From Allacma fusca (taxonomy: Eukaryota > Arthropoda > Collembola > Symphypleona > Sminthuridae), in NCBI GenBank assembly GCA_947179485.1, contig OX359245.1, positions 26,089,067 to 26,153,066 of the forward strand: a stretch of DNA of 64,000 bases. Reading direction: 5' to 3'. The notes beneath the pieces were generated by a model. That model did no database searches and was not told where the DNA came from. It saw nothing but the letters and a program-made list of their open reading frames with translations. Shown here piece by piece: positions 53,399 to 64,000 of this stretch. The translations under genes were made by a program, and so were the position numbers. The first letter of the stretch is position 1; each line of letters begins with the position of its first letter.

Positions 53399-54685
53399 AT
53401 GAGCCGAAATAACAATAATTCCTTGCTATTGCAGATAGAGACGGTGGAGGAGGTAATTTACAGATTGAATATTGTGTGTTGTAGTCTTAGACTTTAATGG
53501 TTTCAAATTTAAATTGTTTACTCATACAAATATATTTTTAATGAACATAGCTCAGACGCAGAATCATTGACAAAAATTATCTCGACCCAAGGAAGCTTGA
53601 AAGCAACACTTTCCTCCTTCGTTACTTGAAATTTTTTCACATGGATATTTCCAAGGCAGAAAAAATGCTTAAAAACTACTGGAAGTATTGCAACTCAAAG
53701 AAACTTGAGTGTTTTGCCATCGAAATTCCCAACAGGTACAAACCGATTTTCCAAATATACGCAGGAGCGAGGGATTACCAAAACCGTCCAGGTAATTAGT
53801 TTCACGATCAACCCGGTCCCTTCATGATTTGTAAACATTGATTTCTATTCAGTAAGGATTAAGAATACTAATAATTATTTTAAGTGGAATGGTTTCAAAA
53901 TTTCAGTAATTCAAGTTCCTAACATCAAGGATTGGCAATGGAAACTGAGCAACGGATTTGATAAAACGGACGAATTATTTGTCTCAATGCTGTTCAAACG
54001 ATTGCACTGGTATTTAGAGAAAGAACTTTTAGCGATTGATGCCGAATATGCCATTATTATCTTGGACTTCCAAGACATGCCGTACACATTCTCATTAGCA
54101 AAACAGGGTTAGTGGTGGCTTTTATATACATATGTTTAAACATTTCGAAGTTATGGTTTTATACCATCATTAAACATATCAACATATCTATTATTATTAT
54201 ACTGTAGTTTTAAAATGTTAAGGTTATAAATTCAATTGGTAAATTGTTAATTAACGTTTTCGACATTTCAGTTTTCAATTTATGCGTGGAGTTTATAAAG
54301 GAGCTAATGCCTGTGTCCCCTAATATATTTGCTCAATCCATTGTTGTAAATGGTACAGTACTCCTAACCTAATTTCCTATTACAACATTTAATACAAATG
54401 CAAAATGTGATATCTATTATTGGGAAAAGTATGTTTTCAAAAATTATTTTGGTGTTAAGTTTTACCTAATAACAAATAATTATTTATCAAGCTCCGAAAG
54501 TAGCTAAACGTTTAAATAGAGTTGCTCAGACCGTCTTGCGATATACTCCGGAACAACGAGACCAATGTATTATTTTCAGCCCTGGTGATATTGACTGGAA
54601 AGAACAGCTTCTGAATTTTGTTCCAGCCAATCAGCTCCGACCGGAATTTGGAGGAACTTTCACTGGCTATCAAGTGTGGCCGTAA
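53399..54685 (+). CDS. CRAL-TRIO (Sec14-like) lipid-binding protein, copy C, 5 exons
   Basis: Exons 53399-53452, 53551-53791, 53907-54107, 54272-54352 and 54492-54685 have the same lengths as copy A for exons 1-4 (54, 241, 201, 81 nt) and join to 256 codons. The N-terminal CRAL-TRIO helices include TFLLRYLKFFHMDISKAEKM. The lipid-binding fold has AIIILDFQDMPYTF and ends with FVPANQLRPEFGGTFTGYQV. All introns are GT-AG (GTTAGT for intron 3). Divergence from A is spread over the protein while frame and splice sites are intact, so this copy appears to be under selection. Ligand and tissue cannot be predicted. Confidence 0.82.
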
Positions 54686-56058
54686 ATGGATTGAAGGGGA
54701 TTACCAGTTTTAAATCTTAAAGCTTGTATTTGTAGTGTAGACGATGTTATCTTTTGATGCTTCGATTTGTGGAATGAGAATAGATTAAAGGCAAGGATAT
54801 GCTCATTTTAAAATTAATTATGTTTCGTATGCGTGCATGCAGAGCATCACAATTCCAACTGTTTTTGGTAAGGACCTATAGCATATATGGGAAAAATGTA
54901 AAATATATTGTTTCACTGTTTTCTACTAAATCTTCTAGATTTTTCAAAATACATTACAAACTTGTACACAAAAACTTTCAATAATTATGCACGCTTTACT
55001 CATTGCACGCTGGTCACAGGACGCAAGTTTCTGTCCGTTTTTAGAATTCAAAATAGGTATTCTAAATAATCTTTTTTTGAGATGCCATGTTTAAACACAA
55101 CTTCTTGCAAAATAATTTTGCTCCCGCTCCACCCCATTGTGTACATTTTCATTGGGTATAAATTTCTTAAGCATAAAGGCTAAACGGTGAGAAATCTTTC
55201 ACTATTTGTCGGATTGCTGTTCGGATTTGACAGCCGTCACTTCCCACACAGTACGCTTTAATTTAATTCCTCGATCTTTTTTTGAAAATTCGTTAGACAT
55301 TAATTGACATAAATTACTTGCCGTAGTTGAATGTTGGTCGAATTGATTTTCTGGGATTATATTTTTCTGGAGACTTTTTAGAAAAAGTGGAGCTTGGAAA
55401 CATTTACTGAAGAAGTGAAATAAAGTCACCCCTGCCACGTGCAGTGCTACCATCGAATCTTCAAAACGAGGATTTCACGAGTTATATAAGCTGATACGGT
55501 TCACAAAAGTTATTGAACGAATTCGTCGGTTCCTCGTCAATACAGCTTTTACAATTGTCTATCACAGCGATGTACCATATAGCGTAACGCAAGAATTATG
55601 AATACTAACGTTTGAGTTATTTATGATACTTAGGACTTGATGTGATCGAAATAATTTGTACCAGAATTTAGTCGGGCAGAGTTTTAGACATCAGGCCAAA
55701 ACTTTAGTATTTTTGGAGTATATTGGAATGTCTGCATTTCGCATCAATTAAACTGATATTTTTTCAAATGTGATATTCGTCAAAGCAATGAGCTGAGAAC
55801 TATATCATGTTCCTACTCCAGGATTTAAGCAGAGTCAATTAGTGAACCAATCCAAAACTGAATTTACATTTATTTTTAGAATCTTTTTCTTATTAAAATT
55901 CTTTCGTAACATTATGAAAAGTTAAATTTCTTTCACCCAATAGACTTGGACTTTACCGCTGACTTAATGCGGAATTTTGAAAATTTGTTGAATATTTATT
56001 TCTACTAATTTTGTACGTAACACACGTAGGGGGGTCCACAAATGAAACTTTACGCATA
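54686..56058. other. Intergenic region downstream of CRAL-TRIO copy C
   Basis: No firm gene. A minus-strand ATG frame of 83 codons (55202-55453) has a TATATAA about 30 nt upstream of its ATG and no stop, but no recognisable domain. Confidence 0.4.
55202..55453 (-). CDS. Possible small ORF (83 aa), unsupported by homology
   Basis: ATG at 55453 with GTTTTGAAG just upstream and a TATATAA near 55485. The product begins MVALHVAGVTLFHFF and becomes basic and polar. No family recognised; it could be chance. Confidence 0.15.
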   Translation of the reverse strand: MVALHVAGVTLFHFFSKCFQAPLFLKSLQKNIIPENQFDQHSTTASNLCQLMSNEFSKKDRGIKLKRTVWEVTAVKSEQQSDK

Positions 56059-56066
56059 CCCCCTAA

Positions 56067-56946
56067 TAGGGATGGCAAATATCGCCACTTGACTCATATC
56101 GCAAATATCGGTAAAATTGCAAATGGCGATATATCGTATATCGCCGATATATCGCCAATATTCTAGCTAGCACTTGAATTCTACCACAAAGAACGTGAAA
56201 ATAGCCAATGATATTTATTTTGAAGACATGATGACGGTGGCACTAATTTATGATCAAAAATTATGCAAACAATGGTTGATTAATAAATCCGGCCAAAAAT
56301 GTCTTATACCTAATTGCCTGATAGAATAAAAGTTTCAGAAATTTAAGCTTGTTTCATTAACACGTGTAGAATATCCAAATTCTGAATTACAATTACCCAG
56401 CATTATTAACTAATAACAAGGACACCCACGCCCAAAGATATCAGTTATTATTAAAGAAGTTCCAGATTAGTTTGGAATTGTTTTTGTGGGAGTAAGGTAT
56501 ATTATTATTATGTGGCACAAGGGGAATAATTGCAAACGCAATTAAAATCAATAATAAATGCCACTTCCAATTTTTACGGTTAGAAATTCATTATGCATTT
56601 AGACTGTAAAGGTATGTCTGGTGACAGAACGTGGCTCATTTATTACAATGCGGAAAGCTGAATGAAATCATAGAGAGAATGTGCGCAGACTACGATATGT
56701 AATAAAATTGCACTAGTTAATTATAAAATGTTTAAGAAGGGAGCGCTCCTTGAAACATCACTTGCCTCCTCGGCTTACTAAAGTACCTTCAAGTTGTTGC
56801 CATTAGCCCCATTCGGATATAAACGCGATACCGATATGCCGATATTATCGATGATGTTTACGATAATTATCGCCATCAGTATCGCAAGTAAATTTGGCGA
56901 TATTTGCGATATTATCGTCTCGCCAATATCGTATTTGCCATCCCTA
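56067..56946. mobile_element. Non-autonomous hAT-like element 2 (880 bp)
   Basis: Inverted ends TAGGGATGGCAAATA... and ...TATTTGCCATCCCTA, flanked by the exact 8-bp duplication CCCCCTAA (56059-56066 and 56947-56954). The terminal 100 bp on each side are dense in ATATCG/CGATAT motifs. No transposase ORF. It is similar in size and architecture to element 1 but with different end sequence. Confidence 0.88.
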
Positions 56947-56954
56947 CCCCCTAA

Positions 56955-58200
56955 GCCAAATTGAGGAACATCCAGGCTACTGGAGTTTTAACATGCAAAG
57001 GTGACTTGCTCGGTAGTAATAAGGGTACACCAAAGTTGTGTAGGTATACATAACAAGTACATAGAACGTAAAGTACATTTACGGCGTACTACAGTATTTA
57101 ATATAAGCTTATAAAATACAATACGCAATTACATAATATTGCATATTCTTCCCAGATTACAAATCTTCTCATGTCGTAAATTTTCTCATAATTAAAATAA
57201 ATAGAAAAATCTGTTGCTTACGTGAAGTAACAAAAATGGTTTTGCGGAAAATTACAGTGAGCACAATATATTTATCCTTGCCTGGTATATTATATTTTCA
57301 AGAACGAAGAACTTCTTGCCTATGTGCCAGGGAAATTCGGTAACGCCCTAAATTGTAATTATAGGCAGTAGTGTTACCAATTTATTTCTGTGCAATAATC
57401 TATTATAATACTGCCCTCACCAAATTTAAATCCGCCAAAGACCTATCTCTGTTGAAAATAGAACGTGCCAGGACCAGGGGAGGACGAATATATTGTACCT
57501 ACTGTACACATCAATTTTTTCGCTCACAAGTCATTTCCTTATCATTCCTATACCTGCCTTAAGTTCATTATTTTAACAATTCATACGCTTTTTAGAAATT
57601 TTGCTCCACACTTTTTCTCAATGGCTAGACAATCATCAATAAAAAATATCCACTATGATAAGGTATCATGTAACAACTACATACTATTTATATAACTTGA
57701 TGTAACAAAGAATGAACCTACGTCATATAAAAGGAAAGTACATATACAATGCATGCCGCATGCACTAAAATTATCAGTGACAAAGAATGGCTAACGCAGT
57801 TATGTATGTAAATAATCATATTTTGGTCGAAACTACTATATTTCAACGCCCTCCAAAATTATCTTGATAGGGAACCATTCATTTCATATAATCTAATCAC
57901 AAAATTTAAACAGTTTCATCTTGTTTGATGGAACTTCAGTTCTATAAATTTTTTGTTAATCAAACATATGTATGTATTTTTATGTTAAAATTAAAATTTC
58001 CGAAAAACACAAACAACCTAAGTACCTTGGGTACGAAATCATATAATGTTTTAGCTTGGCGTAGAATTATTGCCATATCACGTGGATTTTATGTGTGTAT
58101 TTTATGATATGCGTTGTAATTATTATGCATTCATTATGAATGTAGGTATATATAGAGATTAAACTTTCTTTACAAGAGATATGTACATTGCATGATATAG
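56955..58200. other. Non-coding flank upstream of CRAL-TRIO copy D
   Basis: From about 57150 it aligns weakly with the upstream flanks of the other CRAL-TRIO units. Open frames at 57371-57695 have no domain signal. Confidence 0.45.
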
Positions 58201-58239
58201 TATATAGCTGTCATATGGACACAGTTTTTAATTTTGTCT
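58201..58239 (+). promoter_or_regulatory. Relic core promoter of CRAL-TRIO copy D
   Basis: TATATAG begins 31 nt before TTTTGTCT, the counterpart of TTTAGTCT in the other copies. Confidence 0.3.
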
Positions 58240-58326
58240 GCAAAATATTCCGTATAATATATAAGTAATACAGTTCCGACTAATTTTCACGGGATAGATA
58301 TTTTATTAACAAACTTTACCTCGAAA

Positions 58327-58987
58327 TTGAGTCGAAATAATAACAATTCCTTGCAATTACAGAGAGAAGCGTGGATGAGGTGATTTACAGATTTAACGTT
58401 GCATTTATCAGACTAATGGTTCATCCATTGGTATATACAATTTATTGTAAATCTTTATTTAATTCAAAATATGTTTTTTTAATAACTGCAGCTCAGACGT
58501 AAAATCAATATGAAAAACTATTTGGATGAAAGTAAACTTGAAAGGAGCACTTTTCTTCTTCGCTACTTGAAATCCAATTTGATATTTCCAAGGCAGACAA
58601 AATGTTTAAAAATTACTGGAAGTATTGCAACTCGAAGAAACTTGAGTCGTCTACTGTCGAAATTCCCAAGGAGTACAAGACGACTTTTATGCATAATCTA
58701 ACATCACTGGAATAAGCATATTTTTAAAACTTCCATAACAAACCTCTTATTGTAAAGCTCCAAAAATATTCAAATGTTTAATTGGCGTTTCTGAGACCAT
58801 TTTGCGATTCACTCCGGAACAACGCAATCAATGTATTTTATACAGCTCCGGTGATGCGAATTGGAAAGAGCAGATCCTAAGCTTTGTGCCATCCGATAAG
58901 CTCCGATCGGAAATCGGGGGAACTTTTACTGGCTATCAGCTTTGGTTTGAATGCATTTACTGTATTAAGGGGAATTCAGGTTTTTAA
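58327..58987 (+). pseudogene. CRAL-TRIO copy D, truncated pseudogene
   Basis: The start codon is lost (ATG changed to TTG at 58327) and exon 1 is one base short. Exon 2 (from 58491) has a deletion within its YLKFFHMD block that shifts frame. Exons 3 and 4 are missing: exon 2 sequence runs out near 58690 and exon 5-like sequence starts at about 58759 (APKIFKCL, ending with IGGTFTGYQLWF). Exon 5 is still open and reads past the usual stop to 58987. Confidence 0.8.
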
Positions 58988-60297
58988 TCCTAAGGGTTTT
59001 ATTTATATACAATACTACTTTCTACTGTTATTCAAAATCCAAAAAAATCCGCATTAGGAATGAAATTGAAAACAATTTGGAAGAATAGAAATTTATGCTG
59101 GTTTCATATTATTACTGAAAATCTTACTGTTATAAAATTATTGTCATGGAAATGAATCCGTACGAAATTTGCTTGTACTGCAAACCAGTGTTACTACATT
59201 TGTTGAAAAACGTTTTACTAGAAAATAAACGATTAAAACATTTTTAATTCTAAAGTGATTTCATTTCACAAATTCACACAACCAAAAAACTAGCCTATAT
59301 TTACAAAGTAAATTTGAAAAAATCACAAAATTAATTTGCTTGAAATCGGGGTGAAACCGAAATGTTTTTAAGCTAAGTGGCTTACAGTAGTCCTCAGTCC
59401 TTATATACTGTTGCATTATTTAGCCTGAGTCTATACATTCACAAGACACTGTCTTTTAAGGGCTAAAACATTTCCATTTGTTTACCGTAACGTGCAACTG
59501 ATTCAAATTTTCAGGGGTGTCCGATTTTCTGGAAGAATTCCGATTTCATCAAATGCACCAATACGTGAAATTTTAGTCGTATGAGTTTAAGGTTGCTCGT
59601 GCAGTTATCCTGACTAATGAAGATGAAGTCATTGTGTTCATGCACAATATCTTTAGTTTTGACTCATGTAAATTTCGCTTAACGCTAATGTACAAGCTAT
59701 CAATAACCTTGGCTCTACTACCAATAACCATCGAACATTTGTTCCTGGCTTGGGTCATGTCTCCAGCAATTGGTCAACCGTTTACCCGAGTCACCTTTGA
59801 CTGAGGAAAGTCATCAGCCTTTTCCACTGGATCCTAAGGCCTTGTATCTTCGTACCAGCAGAACTAATTAGACAGTACAGGTGAGAGCAACTCTCCAGTA
59901 TTATAAGCACAAGTAAAGTTCTCAGTAAATGAAACCTGTGTCAACCTTACAATTAGTAGTGACAAATTACTAATAGTTTTGAATCTCAACTTTGTTGCTT
60001 ATAGACTGATCGTTTCCTGGCCTACACTGGACTTTGTCACATTAGCTATTTTATTATATAATTGGCTTAATAGTAATTTTGATTGGCTTTATTTGACTAA
60101 CTAAGAGTATATTAAACTCAAGCCACATTATCTGAATTTCACAAAATTACACTCGCTTGTGCTTGCTTACCATCAGTTTTTACTTTGTGCTCCTATAGTT
60201 TTTTCTCACAGTCACAAATACATAACATTCGTACATCAAAATTCTCTCATTGTAAGTAGAACATACATACATCCATATTTTCCACAAGTTCACGCAC
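58988..60297. other. Non-coding flank and probable BEL/Pao 5' LTR
   Basis: The 3' flank of CRAL-TRIO copy D grades into the upstream part of the BEL/Pao element. An LTR probably ends with CA at 60298. Its left end cannot be fixed because the second LTR lies outside the window. Confidence 0.4.
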
Positions 60298-60303
60298 ATT
60301 TTT

Positions 60304-60320
60304 TGGTCCTTCGAACCGGA
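60304..60320 (+). other. Primer-binding-site candidate of the BEL/Pao element
   Basis: TGGTCCTTCGAACCGGA, starting with the TGG expected opposite a tRNA CCA end, 86 nt upstream of the Gag ATG. Confidence 0.5.
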
Positions 60321-60405
60321 TACTTTTGAGTTTTTGGTGTATGTAAATACTCTTAGTGCCCAAAAGTATTGTGAATCTTTCGTGTAATTATACTTGTGAA
60401 TCATT

Positions 60406-63400
60406 ATGGATGCGTTGAAGAGCAAAAGAAAAACTATCAAAACTGGTGTTACCAACTTAAAGAAGGTAGTTGACGCCTACAACCCTGCTGCTATAACCAA
60501 GAATGTTGTCGAAATTCACCAAGAGAAATTGATCAAGCTGGAACAAGAGCTCAATCAAAACTTCAATGACCTGGTAGTGCTGATTGCGGATGCTGACTAC
60601 GATGCAAATTCTACTTACTACACGGACTTGGGAGAGGTTATAGATAGTGTGAAGTTGAGGATTCGAGACATGCTTGACATCCTGAATCCGACGGCTCCCC
60701 CGCCACCGCCTGTTAATCCGACTCCGGCAAATACAGCTTCAACTCAAGACTCTTCCATCCGGCTTGCTCCAATTGAGATCCCGACGTTCTCAGGTGACCT
60801 TCATGATTGGATGAACTTCCATGATCTCTTTATTGCAATAGTTGACAAGAATCCAAAGCTATCACCAGCTCAGAAATTGCAGTACTTAAAGACGAGTCTG
60901 AAGGGAGAAGCAGCAAGACACTTAGGATCGTATCAGGTTCGTGACGGTAATTATGCTATTGCTCTAAAGTCTCTTGAGTCCCGATATCAAAATCAACGCG
61001 AAATAGTTTTTGATCATATTCAAAGACTAGTCAATCAAGCATCAGTTCAATCTGACAATCCGAATTCCTTAAGAAACCTGGTAGATACCACTAATGAATG
61101 CATCCGATCTTTAACCTCTCTAAAACGCAACCCTGATCAATGGAATGACCTGCTCCTGTATCTAATCCTTCAAAGGCTTGACTCAGAAACACGACGTTTG
61201 TGGGAACTTTCCCTAACAAACACAGACGTACCTAAGTTTGAAGACCTGCAAAAATTCCTGGAGCAGCACTCCATAGCACTAAAATCAATCGCATCAACCA
61301 AACCCAAGCAATCCTCATCCAGCTCTCGCAATTTTTCCAAACCCCACGAAGACAAAGCTAAGACTAGATCACATCATACGTCAACTTATGAAGGCACATG
61401 TCCCATCTGTAATGGGTCTCATTCTTCATTCAAGTGCGAGTCATACACCAAATTGTCAATCAATGACAGAAGAAACATGATCCAGAAAAAGTCCCTTTGT
61501 TTTAATTGTCTCAGATCGAACCACACAGTTACTAATTGTAAGAGTAGTGGTTGCCAAGTCTGCCATAAAAAACACCACACCACACTCCACTTACCCAGTT
61601 CATCCACCTCAGAAACCAAATCAGCTGTTATCACCACTGCTTCAAGCATTTCTTATAACAAAGTTCTTCTTAAAACCGCAATTGTCTTAGTGTGTGACCA
61701 GTATGGAAATTATCACAAATGCCGGGCATTTATTGACTCGGGGTCACAAGCTAATTTTATTACCACGGCATGTGTTCGGAAACTAAAATTAACTAAAACA
61801 GATGTTAATGTTGGTGTGTCGGGCCTCGGGTCTAATCCTGTAGGAACCGTGACACAACGAGTGAACCTGAAGTTGTCATCTTGTTTCAATAATGACTTTA
61901 AACTGAATTCTAATGCCTTTGTGTTGCGTCAGGTCACCGGACTAATGCCCTCTGATAAGATTGACATTGCTGGTTGGGATTACCTTAATGGCTTACAATT
62001 AGCAGACCCAGCTTTCAACCTCCCAGGACCAATTGAACTCTTACTTGGAGCAACTGTATTTGCTGATAGCATTATGAATAATTGCTGCAGAGGAGAAGGA
62101 ACTACCCCAGTAGCTCAGCAATCACAATTCGGTTGGCTCATTTATGGAAAAACTCCTGCTGAAGGTACACATATTATTCAGAACATGTCTATTACCTTAT
62201 CATTGGATGAGAGTGTGGAACGATTTTGGAAATTAGAAGAAATTCCTCCTAAGCGCATACTATCTAGTGAAGAGACTCTGTTCATGGATCACTATGCACG
62301 TACGCATTCTCGAGCAAAGGAAGGTAACTATACCGTTGCACTACCACTTCATGACCACATTCTACTCGGGGATTCGAAAACAGCAGCAACTCGCAGATTA
62401 CTAGCCCTGGAAAGAAGGTTCGTTTCCAATTCAAAATTAAAATCAGAATATTCAAAATGTATTCAAGAATATTTAGACCTTGACCACATGACTATCGTTC
62501 CAAATAATGAGCTCTCACTCCCAGAAGATCAAGTGTACTACATGCCCCACCATGCTGTGTTTAAGGATTCAAGCACTTCAACCAAATTACGGGTGGTGTT
62601 TGACGCATCATGCAAATCTAGCTCTGGCTTCTCCTTAAATGACAAAATGCTAAATGGTCCAGTTGTACAGAATGACATTTTCACCATTCTTCTCAGGTTC
62701 CGACACTGGATAATTGCCCTTGTTGGAGACATTGTCAAAATGTACAGACAAATTATGCATATTCCCTCCGATAGCAACTTTCTACGGATTTTGTGGTGAT
62801 TTGACTCCAAGGATCCTATCCAAGCCTACAAATTACTGCGAGTCACATTTGGAACTAAATCGGCTCCAGCATTAGCTACTCAAACTTTAATGCAACTTGC
62901 TAACGATGAGTTTGAGAATTTTCCGCAGGCATCACAAGTCCTCAAGGAAGATACCTACGTTGATGATGTGGTAACTGGCACCAGCAATGAGGCCTCAGCA
63001 ATTCAACTCCGGAAAGACTTAGACCAACTCACTAAAAACGGAGGATTTGAACTAAGCAAGTGGATGTCCAATTCTCCACAAGTAATGGATTCCATCCCTA
63101 TTAAAAATCATGGGTCTGAAACGTCTCTCAATCTGGATGTAGACAAGACTGTCAAGACACTTGGGCTACATTGGAACCCTTCTCTTGACTCCTATACTTA
63201 CAAGGTGCAACCATTCACACGTCCCACCACTCTAACCAAACGCTACATACTCTCCGACACAGCCCAACTCTTTGACCCTCTTGGGCTTCTTAGCCCTGTC
63301 ACCGTCATTCCCAAAATGTTCCTGCAAAGGCTATGGAGTGAAGACCTTGGTTGGGATCAACCTATTCCTGAAGAAATCATTCAGCCGTGGTTGGACTACA

Positions 63401-64000
63401 GGCAGGAGTTACAACTTCTCCAACAACTGAATATTCCTCGTTGTGTCCTTCCAACAAGTCCAATCAATCTACAGCTCCATGGCTTCGCAGACGCTTCTGA
63501 ACGTGCTTATGGAGCAGCGGTGTATGTAAGAGCGGTCACTACTTGTGGTAAGGTTTCCATGCAATTAATAACAGGAAAAACAAAGGTAGCTCCTCTAAAA
63601 TTTACGTCCCTGCCCAGACTTGAACTGTGTGCCGCACTCTTACTGTCAGAATTATTTATTATGGTTCATAACGCACTTGACCTAGTGTTTGACGAACTTC
63701 ACTGCTGGACAGACTCAACTATAGTTCTTAACTGGATCCGTACCCCTGCACATAAATGGAAGACATTTATTTCAAATCGAGTCAGCAAAATTCAAGAATG
63801 CAACCCTCCTCCAAAATGGCATCACATACCTGGATTGTCGAATCCTGCTGACTTTCCTTCCAGAGGAATTATTCCATCACAGCTGAGTGAAACTCACACC
63901 TGGTGGACCGGTCCAGCCTTTCTACATATTGACCCTTTCGAGATTCCCAAGGAGCCTCCGATGGTATGCGAAGAGAGAAAGGTCTTGGAAGAAAAGCCCC
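60406..64000 (+). mobile_element. BEL/Pao LTR retrotransposon Gag-Pol, cut by window end, one in-frame stop
   Basis: An open frame of 797 codons from ATG 60406 ends at TGA 62797-62799. The same frame then stays open to the last base. Order: N-terminal Gag with a BEL-type capsid region (about 125-300, IPTFSGDLHDWMNFHDLF); zinc knuckles at 332-344 and 365-378 plus a CQVCHKKHH motif; aspartic protease DSG at 444-446; RT with GDIVKMYRQI before the stop and YVDDVV after it (about 62954); RNase H with FADAS, LELCAALLLSEL and CWTDSTIVLNWI. The integrase would lie beyond the window. The stop replaces a position that is usually Arg or Asp after the RT segment ending ILW, and a single CGA to TGA change would explain it. 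This copy is probably inactivated. Confidence 0.88.

Overview
The window is AT-rich, intron-containing animal DNA. Short introns, a GnRH/AKH/corazonin-type peptide receptor, a divergent Siah-type RING gene, a small CRAL-TRIO family, hAT-like MITEs, and Ty3/gypsy and BEL/Pao retrotransposons point to an arthropod. A copepod crustacean would fit, but the sequence alone does not prove it. No bacterial features are present.

Layout. 344-4970 (+) is a four-exon rhodopsin-like GPCR. 9545-11191 (+) is a six-exon Siah/SINA-like RING protein. From about 13.8 kb to 59 kb there are four tandem copies (A-D) of a five-exon CRAL-TRIO (Sec14-like) gene. A (14702-15900) and C (53399-54685) have open models. 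B (47836-48992) and D (58327-58987) are pseudogenes. Two 0.86-0.88 kb hAT-type non-autonomous elements with exact 8-bp target duplications lie between copies. The window ends inside a BEL/Pao retrotransposon (Gag-PR-RT-RH from 60406, one in-frame TGA).

The main feature is a giant LTR retrotransposon on the minus strand, 17166-45952 (28,787 bp), inserted between CRAL-TRIO copies A and B. It has two 583-bp LTRs that read as identical, TGTTACG/CGTAACA ends, a GTAT target duplication, a PBS-like TGG sequence and a polypurine tract, so the insertion is young. It carries four uninterrupted large ORFs. These are a 2188-aa Gag, a 2396-aa Pol (PR-RT-RH-insert-INT-extension), a 2189-aa ORF3 of unknown function with candidate membrane segments and furin-like sites, and a 243-aa signal-peptide/TM protein. 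Gag and Pol are joined by a near-textbook -1 frameshift signal: G_GGA_AAC, a 7-nt spacer, and a GGGGG/CCCCC hairpin.

The least expected signal is inside the disordered Pol C-terminal extension. Five consecutive ATG-initiated micro-ORFs (56-87 aa), all in the same +1 frame, each encode a heptad-rich coiled coil. The last one overlaps a further ORF by ATGA. The same region carries four 25-nt hairpins with compensatory base changes. The 3.1-kb leader carries about ten copies of a GGGCCG...TGAGCG element and a TAAGTTTTAAGG-like array. These iterated elements look regulatory, but no function is shown here.
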